Source: Melampsora larici-populina 98AG31
Lineage: Eukaryota; Basidiomycota; Pucciniomycetes; Pucciniales; Melampsoraceae
Assembly: GCF_000204055.1 (NCBI RefSeq)
Contig: NW_006768788.1
Location: 695,115 to 759,114 of the forward strand
Direction of reading: 5' to 3'
Length of the DNA stretch: 64,000 nucleotides
Shown here: one piece after another, positions 56,608-64,000 of the stretch
How the letters are laid out: each line of letters begins with the position of its first letter
How positions within the stretch are numbered: position 1 is the first letter of the stretch
Program-made: the position numbers and the translations under genes
The notes under the pieces: generated by a model
Databases searched by the model: none
Seen by the model: the letters and a program-made list of their open reading frames with translations, nothing else
Told to the model about the DNA's origin: nothing

Positions 56608-59600
56608 TTACGTTTCCTGCTGACCCTGTCTTCCGTTTCCACCTCTGTTACCTCTCCAAGACCCTCTCCCTCCTCTAGCCGAGAATTTCGTGCTACTCGT
56701 AGAGGGGTTCATCGGGAGGGTGTTCGTGTGGGATGTGTTGTTTGCCGATCCTTGGGATTGGAAACCCATGTGGATCGATGGAAGGGGAGCCTGTTGAAGG
56801 TTGTTGAAAGGTTGATATTGGTTTGGATGAAACGTGTTGTAGGTTGACGAACTGCCTTGTTGATAAGGATATTGATTATAGTTCTGTGTCCTAGGGGGTC
56901 TTTGCGCTCTACGACGACCTCTGAAAGCTTGTTCTCTTGAACTAGACGCTATAGGTTGAGTGTTTGTAGAGTTCATATTTGGTTGATGTTGTGCCGAGTA
57001 GCCTATTGGTTGACCGGTCTCAGGGTGTTTAAACTCTAGTTTACCTCCTTTTGCGTAGGGGTTTGCTTCACCCCCGTTTGTTTCGCCAAAATTCAGAGAT
57101 TTGTCCTTAGCCTTCTCTTTGTACTTCTTCATGAAGGTACCGATATCTTTTATCGGATGTCTGTCCTCTCTTTCTACGAAGACACTTTTACGACAAAGTA
57201 TGTCGTATCGTAAAGCGGTCATCCAACACTCAGTTGAACGTCTAATGCAAAGTGGTCAAGTTAGTACGTTATCTCGTTGCTTGTAGATACATTTGGATCT
57301 CTTACTTCACTTGTTTGACATTCTTTATGTGGTAGTTTATCCTTTCGGCCACTTCTGGGTGTTTGTGCATCATCAAGTATCTTTTAAAGAGGCTGATATT
57401 CTCAGTCCATTCTCCGTAGCTCATTTTGTACTCAGATGGTGCATCTAGGCCTTTATTCTTGGTCGTTTTGGAGGATGATGAATGGTGTTGTTTGTCGTAC
57501 TCTTCACTGTCTGCTAGAGCGAAGGATTGGTCGAAAACCGTAAGTGGTATAGAAGAGTGCAGTTTCTTCATCTGCTTGCGCCAGAAAGGTTGAAGTTGAA
57601 CTAAGTTAGAGTTGGGGATGACTCCTATCTCGACTTGTATGCCTTTGCGTCTCTTCTTTTTCTTTGACGATTGCTGATCTTTCTTCTTCCCTTTATCGTG
57701 TTTTGCCGTTTTCTTCCCTTTTCCACGTTTCTCGAGTCTTCTCAATTCTCTTTTCGCTTCTTTCAGTTGTTTCTGTGCCTTAGCTATTCGCTTCCGTTTC
57801 CTGTCTAATGTCATAACCGAGTCAGGTCAGAAGGTAGTCTTATGAAAGTAGTCTTATTATATGTGAATTTAAGGGGAAGTACTAGAGTATTTAGGATGAG
57901 CATCTCGTTTCCTGTGCTCTGTCTTGGCAGTAGAGTTATTGACTCTCTTCTCTCTTATGAGAGGTGCTCGAAAATGGGAGCTGACGTTCTTCTCTCCTCT
58001 GAGAGGCGCTCTAACATGGGAGCTGACGTCTCTATCTTCTCTCCTCTGAGAGGCGCTCTAACATGGGAGCTGACGTCTCTATCTTCTCTCCTCTGAGAGG
58101 CGCTCTAACATGGGACCTGATGAGGGAGGTATTTAGGTATCACAGGGGGGAAAATAGAAGCTCACATAGATGTGAGCAGATAAAGTTTGGAGGTTTCTCC
58201 AAGATTGTTTCCAGTTTGTTTCCAATTTTCTTCCAATTTTCCTCCAGTTTTCTTTCAGCTCATCATCTGATCAAATGGTCAGCATGGCCTGAGCAGATGA
58301 GTTAGGCCTTCCTCAGGCTTTATCCCTTAGCCAAGAAGCCTGAGGGAGGGCTAGCTCATCTGCTCAGGTCATGTTGGGCCCTCCAATGCTCAGCCTGCAC
58401 AGTCAAGTGACCAAATGCGACTGAGTGGTGAGAGACCCAACCAAACGCAAAAAACACAATGGGAACCATCCCTTCGGATGCTTCTGATCCCAGGAATGCC
58501 ACTGAGGACTAGGTGAGCAGCTGTGCTGAACTGAGCAGCCCCTCAGCTAATACTCGGTGACATCCTTTGAATGCTTCTGATCCCAGGAATGCCACTGAGG
58601 ACAAGGTGAGCAGCTGTGCTGAACTGAGCAGCCCCTCAGGCTCAGCTCATACTCAGTGACATCCTTTGGATACTTCTGATCCCAGGAATGCCACTGAGGA
58701 CTAGGTGAGCAGCTGTGCTGAACTGAGCAGCCCCTCAGCCAATACTCAGTGAAATCCTTTGGATACTTCCAATCCCGGGAATGCCACTTAGGACTAGCTG
58801 AGTGGCCCCTCAGCCAATACTCAGTGACATCCTTTGGACCCTTCTGAAGGTGATTCTGAGTATACAGTGACGTGTCAGCTGGGTCCTGAGCACTCATCCA
58901 TGCTCAAGAAAGGCTCACCCAAGATTAAGATGAGCATGCTTTAGCAAACTCAAGCAATACCTAAGTATTACAGGCTGAGCATGTTGGCACCACCAAAATG
59001 GTGAATTGAAAGAATCTGAAGGAAATTGAAACATTTTTGGAGTCATCAGGAAGGTACCCTCTGCTCACATCTATGTGAGCTTTTATTTTTCCCCCTGTGT
59101 ATTGAACGTGTATGGGGTTTATTAAGCGAATTGATTGGTATCGGAAGGAAATCGGTAGAAAGGATATGGATATGGAAATGGAATGTGGGGTAGATGGACA
59201 TGGAATGTGGGAAGGAGTGAGAAGACGAGGTAATATCTGGGAAGTGTAGTTTACCTTTCTTTGACTTCTCCTCTGAAGTTTCAGATTCTGAACCTGAACT
59301 GGGTCCGCTTTCGCTTTCTCTGCTAGAATCCGATGTTGAATCTTCACTAGATGATAGTTGGTCCTTGTTTGAGGATCCTAATGATGCTGATGATGCTAAT
59401 CTGCTCGATAAGCTTCCGTCTGATGAGTCATCGCTAGAGTTCGGCTGTTTGATGTTGGGTTCGTCGTTAGGTTCATCGCTGCCTGACTCTTCATCCAGGA
59501 AATCGTTTTCTGGGTCATCACTGTCAGATGAGGAGTCTTCATACTCTGATCGAGGTGCTCGTATCGGGCCGACTGGGTAGGGGATAGGGACATGACCGAT

Positions 59601-59900
59601 GTAGTTCTTCGTGATCTTCGGTGGAGCTTCTTGGGTGTGTTTATCTGAGTTAGGAAGGAGTGGTTCGTCTACTGCTGTTTCTCCTTTGTCTCTACTTCGA
59701 TCCTCGTTTCTTTCTTCGACTTCTAGATCGTCCATGTTATCCTTTCCTTGGATCTTGCTAGTTGACTGTAGTGGTCTATTACAGGCGTTAGAGTTCGATG
59801 TGTTCGTGGTGGTGGTCTGTGTCAGAGGTTGTATTTCTAAACCTTGAATACGTCGACTGGCTCTAATTGCCTTTGCTTTAGCCGTTTCAGCTTTAGACAT
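56608..59900 (-). CDS. Spliced gag-like protein of the DIRS-like element
   Basis: Exons 59900-59255, 57804-57306 and 57241-56608 join in phase (intron 1, 1,450 bp including an inserted element; intron 2, 64 bp with a CTAAC branch site) to give 592 aa. Exon 1: MSKAETAKAKAIRASRRIQG and a long acidic Ser-rich tract (EYEDSSSDSDDPENDFLDEE). Exon 2: highly basic (DRKRKRIAKAQKQLKEAKRE, SKKKKRRKG), then QPFWRKQMKKLHSSIPLTVFDQSF. Exon 3: CRKSVFVEREDRHPIKDIGTFMK and a Gly/Arg/Asn-rich tail (RGGRGSWRGNRGGNGRQGQQ), likely RNA-binding. The charge pattern fits a nucleic-acid-packaging protein. It is upstream of RT in the same direction. Assignment as gag is by position and composition, not by a recognised domain. 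Confidence 0.7.
57946..58125. repeat. ~47-bp tandem repeats in gag intron 1
   Basis: About three to four copies with GGGAGCTGACGT, CTTCTCTCCTCTGAGAGG and CGCTCTAACAT. Each copy contains the small hairpin CTCTC-CTCT-GAGAG. Confidence 0.85.
58290..58372. repeat. Large stem-loop inside the CACTA-like element
   Basis: CCTGAGCAGATGAG at 58290 pairs with CTCATCTGCTCAGG ending about 58372, and the inner CCT(T/C)CCTCAGGCTT pairs with AAGCCTGAGGGAGG. The two blocks give arms of ~30 bp with small bulges. Confidence 0.8.
58475..58860. repeat. Array of ~95-120-bp repeats in the CACTA-like element
   Basis: Four partial or full units share ATCCTTTGGATACTTC, CCCAGGAATGCCACT and TGAGCAGCCCCTCAG; unit length varies by small indels. 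Probable sub-terminal transposase-binding repeats. Confidence 0.85.
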
Positions 59901-60006
59901 CTAGTAGATAGTTCGAAGGGACAAATTTTCTATAATTGTAGGGGTTTGTAGTATATAATCGTATAAGGTTTGTAGAGTATGATTTGTAGTATAAGGTAGG
60001 GTTCTT

Positions 60007-60219
60007 ATGGATTCAAAACTTAGAAAGAGTAGAGTATCGAAAAAGAAAGTAAGGTTAGCTATCAAAAGTCGAAATAATAATGTATCTCAGGAGAGAGAGT
60101 ATCGTGTATGTGTAGAAGGGGAAAAGGGAGTGAAGGAGCTACTGGATGAGATCACAGAGAAGAGGGGCAATCCGAGCTACGGGTATATACCTTTCCTAGG
60201 GATATACACCAGGGGGTAA
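60007..60219 (+). CDS. Small basic ORF, 70 aa, unsupported function
   Basis: ATG 60007, MDSKLRKSRVSKKKVRLAIK, basic N-terminus, then VEGEKGVKELLDEITEKRGN and GYIPFLGIYTRG. It lies just upstream of the DIRS-like gag on the opposite strand and directly before the palindrome cluster. No family recognised; could be a short transposon DNA-binding protein or a fragment. Confidence 0.3.
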   Translation: MDSKLRKSRVSKKKVRLAIKSRNNNVSQEREYRVCVEGEKGVKELLDEITEKRGNPSYGYIPFLGIYTRG

Positions 60220-60243
60220 TGGTCCTCGGCCTCGGCCGGTTCC

Positions 60244-60745
60244 TGTGACGATTTCAAAGTTTTCGTCACAAGAACTCCCCAGGAAGGTGTGGAACCGGTT
60301 TCGCCGAAACCGTTTCGGACACCGTTCCACAACCGCTTATGGAACGACCTGCATCTCGCAACCGTTTGAGAACGGCTGCAGAGGTGGTGGTGAAGCGGTT
60401 TGTTTGACACCGATTGCAATCGGTGTCAAACTGTCAATATATGAACAGTGACCGTATGAAAACGGTCACTGTGCTCGCTCGAACGTGCAACCGGGGCCAC
60501 GGTGGCACGTTCACTGTTCCTTCAAGATGATGATGTGCACAGCTCATCTCCACACGTATCATGTGACTATGATACGTGTGGAGATGAGCTGTGCACATCA
60601 TGAATGCTAAGCTCAAACATTTGAGAGGTAATGTAATGTGTAATTGTTGGTTGCCATCGCCGGAGCACATGATGCCACACACGTTCCGGCGATGGAGATG
60701 CACCTCTAACTTGTTTTATCAGTGTGGAGGGAGATTACACATTAC
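60244..60745. repeat. Cluster of eight or more palindromes in 500 bp
   Basis: Stem-loops in order: 60244-60270 (8-bp arms, TGTGACGA); 60288-60331 (TGTGGAAC/GTTCCACA enclosing CGGTTTCG/CGAAACCG); 60402-60431 (GTTTGACACCGATTG, 15-bp arms, no loop); 60445-60472 (ACAGTGACCGT, 11-bp arms, 6-nt loop); 60481-60512 (GAACGTGC/GCACGTTC); 60530-60601 (33-bp perfect arms, 6-nt loop); 60654-60695 (CCATCGCCGGA, 11-bp arms). An outer pair GTAATGTGTAAT (60633-60644) / ATTACACATTAC (60734-60745) encloses the last. GAACAGTGA at 60443 also pairs with TCACTGTTC at 60511. No coding function visible. Confidence 0.93.
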
Positions 60746-61036
60746 ACAGCCTGGTAAAGGATTATAAAAAGGCTGGATCCCCACTCCTGTTGGGTATTCA
60801 TCACACAGTTTACACATCATCTCTTACGCACATTAAATTTTTTCTTGGAAATTTGTTATTTTCTGTTTGTTTGCAGCTACAGAGCTTTTGGTGCAGATCA
60901 GCAAATCTCATTGTCTATCTATTCATCTTGGGTGTTTCTGGAGTCATCAGCAACACGTTTCTTCTTGGTTTCTGAATTGTGCCTGCTACTTGCTCATATT
61001 GAGATTCCTGGTTTGTTCAGAAGGTTGAAATTTTCC
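60746..61036. promoter_or_regulatory. Leader region of the zinc-finger gene
   Basis: Lies between the palindrome cluster and the ATG at 61037. Contains a TATAAAA at about 60764-60770 (GGATTATAAAAAGG), a reasonable core promoter, and probably a 5' UTR. Confidence 0.4.
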
Positions 61037-61679
61037 ATGGAGGATAATCCTGAATCATGTGAGTCCTGAACTGATGTTGCCAAATCCTTTGGGAGGTGCT
61101 GTTGACCTTGATCTATTAGTCTTTTATGTGCATCATACAGGGGCACATGGGGTCCCTAGGTATGGGTGCAAGCTGTGTGGGAACCGGGCAATGAGTGAGA
61201 TCAACGCACACATGAAGTCTGCTTCTCACCTAAAAAAGGTGGCAATGCGCAAGGCGCTGATGGAAAAAAGAGGGCATCATTCTCAGCATGTCCTGCAAGA
61301 GCCACATCAACCCTCCGAACAAGGTGGAACTTCTGCTTCAGGCCAAATATCAAATGCTGCAACTCAGATGTCCCCAACTCAAGATGATTATGCTCTAAAC
61401 TCAGTGCAAAGGAACTCAACAGCACCCTTATTGGGCCATAGACAAACACATTCATATGTCAACATCACCCCCCCAGTTCATGATCTTTTGCATTCAGGTG
61501 ATCACAATATGCAACACACACATTCACCTGCCCACACTTCTGGTCTTGGGAAGCAAAGTGCCTTGCCACCACCCATATTTGGCCAGAGACAAAGACATTC
61601 ATCTGTCAACATGACACCCCCGGTTCACAATCGTTCACATTTAATTCTATCAAGAGTGATCATCGAAGGATCAGCTTAG
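61037..61679 (+). CDS. U1/matrin-like C2H2 zinc-finger protein, 186 aa
   Basis: Two exons: a 22-nt first exon (61037-61058, MEDNPES) and 61141-61679, joined across an 82-bp intron (GTGAGT donor, ATACAG acceptor) in phase. The zinc finger YGCKLCGNRAMSEINAHMKS-ASH fits C-x2-C-x10-H-x5-H, the spacing of U1/matrin-type fingers that bind nucleic acid. After a basic helix (KKVAMRKALMEKRG) the protein is Gln/Ser/His-rich and has a duplicated motif: GHRQTHSYVNITPPVHD and GQRQRHSSVNMTPPVHN. Reading from 61059 without splicing would need a GTG start, so the spliced model is preferred. It may be the N-terminal or regulatory gene of a transposon whose terminal region is the palindrome cluster, or a stand-alone protein. 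Confidence 0.65.
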
Positions 61680-61736
61680 CCAAAGTTTGCATCGAAAAGA
61701 TGCAACCAAGTCATACATAACATGAGATTCACTTAC

Positions 61737-62471
61737 AGGAGGTGAAACCAGGAGAGTCTTAGGTGGATCAATCATAGTGACATTGATCCCAGCGCGTTTC
61801 AAAGGATTCATCCTAACCTCGTCTAAAAACAAGACCCAAGCCGCATCGCACCATACGAGGCGATTAAAATCCCACGAATAATCGGGGTGGCCGTCAATAT
61901 ACGCACGAATGGTGACCAAACCTTTCTCCATTGTGTTATCCAACAACACACTGTTTCGGTTTCCAAATTGATTGGGGTCAATTTCATCCGCGAGATTGAA
62001 AAGCATATTTTTCAAGTGCTCCAAAGATGGTTTGAAATCCTCAAAGGCCTGCTCGGTGATGGGAAGTGCGAAGCGAACGATTTCCGGTAGCCCAGGTCCA
62101 AGAGCGGGCTTCGATTCGAGGTACTGAGAGTCCTGAGGATTCTTTTTGTGTGAGTACAGATGGTACTCCAACCTAATCTTTCTTTCATTCTTCGCGGCGT
62201 TCGTTTTGACCAATGGTTCGACCGAAGATTCAGGGATGTACGAACCGCCATCTTCAGGAGGCTGGCTTTCAGGCAACTCGGCAGCGGAAGAAGACCCGGT
62301 GGGACCTTGACTGTTCCGACGATCAGGGCTGAAACCATCCAACAGAGTCAGTTTGGAAAACACCTCGAACGCACGTAAGTCCAGAATTACTTACGTTCGC
62401 TTGATACGATTAAAATACTCATAACAGGCCTCTGTCCTAGCGTTCGGACTAGTCGAACGGGTGTTGACCAT
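61737..62471 (-). CDS. Orphan 'MVNTRS' protein, 3' end missing
   Basis: Exon 1 (62471-62395) begins MVNTRSTSPNARTEACYEYF and joins through a 66-bp intron (GTAAGT...TTTCAG) to exon 2 (62328-61737), encoding PDRRNSQGPTGSS, EDGGSYIPESSVEPLVK, RFALPITEQAFEDFKPSLEH, LFNLADEIDPNQFGNRNSVL, MEKGLVTIRAYIDGHPDYSW and NPLKRAGINVTMIDPPKTLLV. Exon 2 ends at a GTAAGT donor, but no continuation is visible before the plus-strand zinc-finger gene that ends at 61679. The 3' part therefore seems displaced or replaced. Unknown function. It is divergent (295 bp) from the gene starting at 62767, with which it probably forms a two-gene unit. Confidence 0.55.
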
Positions 62472-62766
62472 CTTGAAAAAAGTACCGGTATGAAGAAAAT
62501 ATAACAATAAGGAGACAAGATTCCAAACTCGATAAGGACAAAGACCCGGTTGACCTGGAAGGACAAGAAATTTTGCTAAGTTTTTTTTCAATTGCGAGAC
62601 GAAAGAACCCAGCATTTCCACTCACAGATCTGTCACCAGCTGTCACGGCTTTCGAACCGGCTTGTTCAAAGACCAACTTCGAAGCTGCAAATGGGGTGCT
62701 CACTGCTGACCTTTTGGCTTCTTTGTGTTTCTTTCTGCTTTTCGCCTCCAGAAACCCCAAGTCAGC

Positions 62767-64000
62767 ATGATGCGACCATCCCAATTTCAATCGCCTGCTT
62801 CTTCTAACTATGATCGGCTTACCTTGAACGCCAATCCACGAGTGCGCCGGGCCTCCAATGCTTTTGGCTTGGATTATGAAGCACCTCAACAAACCCCGCC
62901 GAACCTTCGAAATACAAACTTCCAGATGATGGGCAACCACAATTTCAGCGGAGAGCAAGAGCCGAACTATTGCGAGGTGTTAGAAGACTCACCTCACAGC
63001 ACCCCAACTATCTCGCAAGGCCCAGGTGCACAAGCAGGCCGAAATGATATGGACTTTGTCGATGTAGACAGAGTGTCCGAGACGATTTCCAGGATCGGAG
63101 AAACTTTTGGTCTAAGTACAGCAGATAAGTTAGAGGTCCAAAAGATATACGAGGTAAGAATCAAACAAAGATTCGATATCATATCATAAGTAATTGAAAG
63201 TATATGATACTTATCATATACTTTCTGTGTTTTAGCAACCAAACAACTTTGCACGTGAGGTAGCAAAGGTGTGTTTTTTCCGATCTCAGCTCGCGAGACT
63301 TGAAGACACAATATTAGAAAGAAACATGACATCGACCACTACTGGACCCCAAGCAATTCCACCTGATCATCGAGAGGCCAAGTGGCAAGGAACCAATAGT
63401 GTCCGAGTAAGTCACAGTTTAACTTTATTACAATCATCATGATATCTTACCCATGATTTGAAGCTTTTCATCCGCAATAAAATCAAAGATGCCCTCCTAA
63501 GTAGTTCCATACAAGCATATGCATCCAACTTTACCACCACCAATGATCCGATTCTTGATTCTCTTGAGAACCACATTGTGGTAAGTCAGGCAATCCATTT
63601 ACTATTACCCAACATGAGCTTCTCCGCCAATGATCACCAATTTCAGGAGATTATCAAGAAAGAGGTGACCAAGGTCCCAAATTATAACCTCCCTGAAGGA
63701 TTTCGAGAAGAAGATCCATCTGCCGACACCGCTGTGCGAAAGGTCATTAAGGAAATCGCCAAGTCGGAGCGCTGTAGATTTCGAGAACATGTGAGTCATT
63801 TACAAATCAAATAAACAGTATTTTGATAACTCACATCACATGTACCAAACAGCTTCTGAACAACATCATTAACCCACCTATGAATTCCAAGGTTATGAAG
63901 ATTTTCGACTTATTATATGACCTCGTCCTGAAAAGACCTCGGAATTACAAGAAAACCCCCACAGACGTCTGGACCAACACCTCGGTTCCAGACAAAGCTA
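62767..64000 (+). CDS. Orphan multi-exon protein, 5' part (runs off right edge)
   Basis: Exons 62767-63153, 63236-63406, 63464-63580, 63647-63790 and 63853 to the window end are all phase 0 at their borders with good GTAAG/GTGAG donors. The protein starts MMRPSQFQSPASSNYDRLTL. It has a disordered N-terminal third, then helical segments: VDRVSETISRIGETFGLSTADKLE, NNFAREVAKVCFFRSQL, LFIRNKIKDALLSSSIQAYA, EIIKKEVTKVPNYNLPEGFR and RKVIKEIAKSERCRFREH. No known domain recognised. The uniform phase-0 introns and divergent arrangement with the 'MVNTRS' gene suggest a recurring gene pair, perhaps from a large transposon, but this is inference. The 3' end is outside the window. Confidence 0.7.
63196..63225. 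repeat. Intronic palindrome, 14-bp arms
   Basis: GAAAGTATATGATA (63196-63209) and TATCATATACTTTC (63212-63225) are exact inverses with a 2-nt loop. The hairpin fills more than a third of an 83-bp intron and lies close to its 3' splice site. Confidence 0.85.

Larger units (their letters stand above)
58141..59099. mobile_element. 959-bp CACTA-like non-autonomous transposon
   Basis: The ends are 40-bp near-identical inverted repeats (CACAGGGGGGAAAAT... with a GCTCACATAGATGTGAGC core at both ends). They are flanked by TAT on each side (58138-58140, 59100-59102), a 3-bp duplication. TIRs starting CAC, a 3-bp duplication and arrays of short sub-terminal repeats are typical of CACTA/EnSpm elements, though the terminal motif is CACAG rather than CACTA. 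It encodes no transposase. It lies inside the first intron of the DIRS-like gag, so it may be tolerated without loss of gag. Confidence 0.82.
52488..59960 (-). mobile_element. DIRS/Ngaro-type tyrosine-recombinase retrotransposon
   Basis: On the minus strand, in the order expected for YR retrotransposons, lie a spliced gag (59900-56608), reverse transcriptase-RNase H (about 56357-54572) and a tyrosine recombinase (54135-52942), with no aspartic protease or DDE integrase. Such elements integrate a circular DNA intermediate by recombination and leave no target duplication. The boundaries are approximate. The 3' end is taken at a hairpin (52488-52524) beyond the recombinase and the 5' end just above the gag ATG. 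I did not find the split direct repeats or inverted repeats that would separate Ngaro from DIRS proper. All three coding regions look open. A 959-bp element is inserted in its first intron. Confidence 0.82.

Noticed and set aside
52488..59960. Reading the recombinase as a Crypton
   Set aside because: A same-strand RT-RNase H and gag lie directly upstream in the order of YR retrotransposons, which Cryptons lack.

Overview
This window looks like a repeat-dense accessory region of a eukaryotic, fungal genome, most likely a basidiomycete and probably a rust fungus (Pucciniales). That assignment is an inference. It rests on small GT-AG introns (mostly 50-110 bp) in almost every gene, moderate AT richness, several large lineage-specific multi-exon proteins with weak or good secretion signals, and a dense, varied set of transposons. 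No bacterial operon logic, CRISPR array or rRNA is visible.

Layout. 1-2.24 kb: the 3' part of a PIF/Harbinger-like transposase, convergent with its Myb/SANT-like partner gene. 2.69-4.34 kb: a 1.65-kb element with ~145-bp inverted ends and no recognisable gene. 4.37-9.43 kb: a 5.07-kb inverted-repeat element holding two convergent genes, a Tc1/mariner-like (DDE_3) transposase and an unrelated spliced gene with a SAM-like C-terminus. 10.98-12.72 kb: a clean three-exon gene for a 509-aa secreted protein. 13.45-18.63 kb: a 5,180-bp DNA transposon with perfect 71-bp terminal inverted repeats and an exact 8-bp target duplication, carrying a frameshifted transposase with a D-D(2)H-E layout. 19.5-24 kb: gene relics and imperfect repeats. 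24.96-26.86 kb: a single-exon gene for a 632-aa predicted secreted protein with an internal domain duplication.

28.2-36 kb is the most host-like stretch: a 3-mercaptopyruvate sulfurtransferase, two MITEs, and a divergent pair made of an unknown gene and an MCM-binding-protein (MCMBP) homologue. The MCMBP homologue shows a stop codon and frameshifts. 37.2-51.4 kb holds two tandem paralogues of a rust-type orphan gene (564 and 562 aa). The second is split by a 9,044-bp hAT transposon, and that hAT has in turn been split by a younger 4,784-bp hAT with an apparently complete transposase. Removing both insertions and one target-duplication copy restores the paralogue's reading frame, so the order of events can be read directly.

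52.5-59.9 kb is a tyrosine-recombinase retrotransposon (DIRS/Ngaro type) on the minus strand, in the order gag, reverse transcriptase-RNase H, recombinase. Its gag is spliced. A splice donor overlapping the gag stop could fuse gag to RT, and a 959-bp CACTA-like element sits inside the first gag intron. 60.24-60.75 kb is a remarkable cluster of at least eight perfect or near-perfect palindromes, followed by a two-exon zinc-finger gene. The window ends with a truncated minus-strand gene of the 'MVNTRS' type and a divergent multi-exon gene that runs off the right edge.

Most coding capacity here belongs to transposons. The non-transposon genes are a sulfurtransferase, a damaged MCMBP, the two predicted secreted proteins and the duplicated orphan family. 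All gene models were made by reading the sequence; no search was run.
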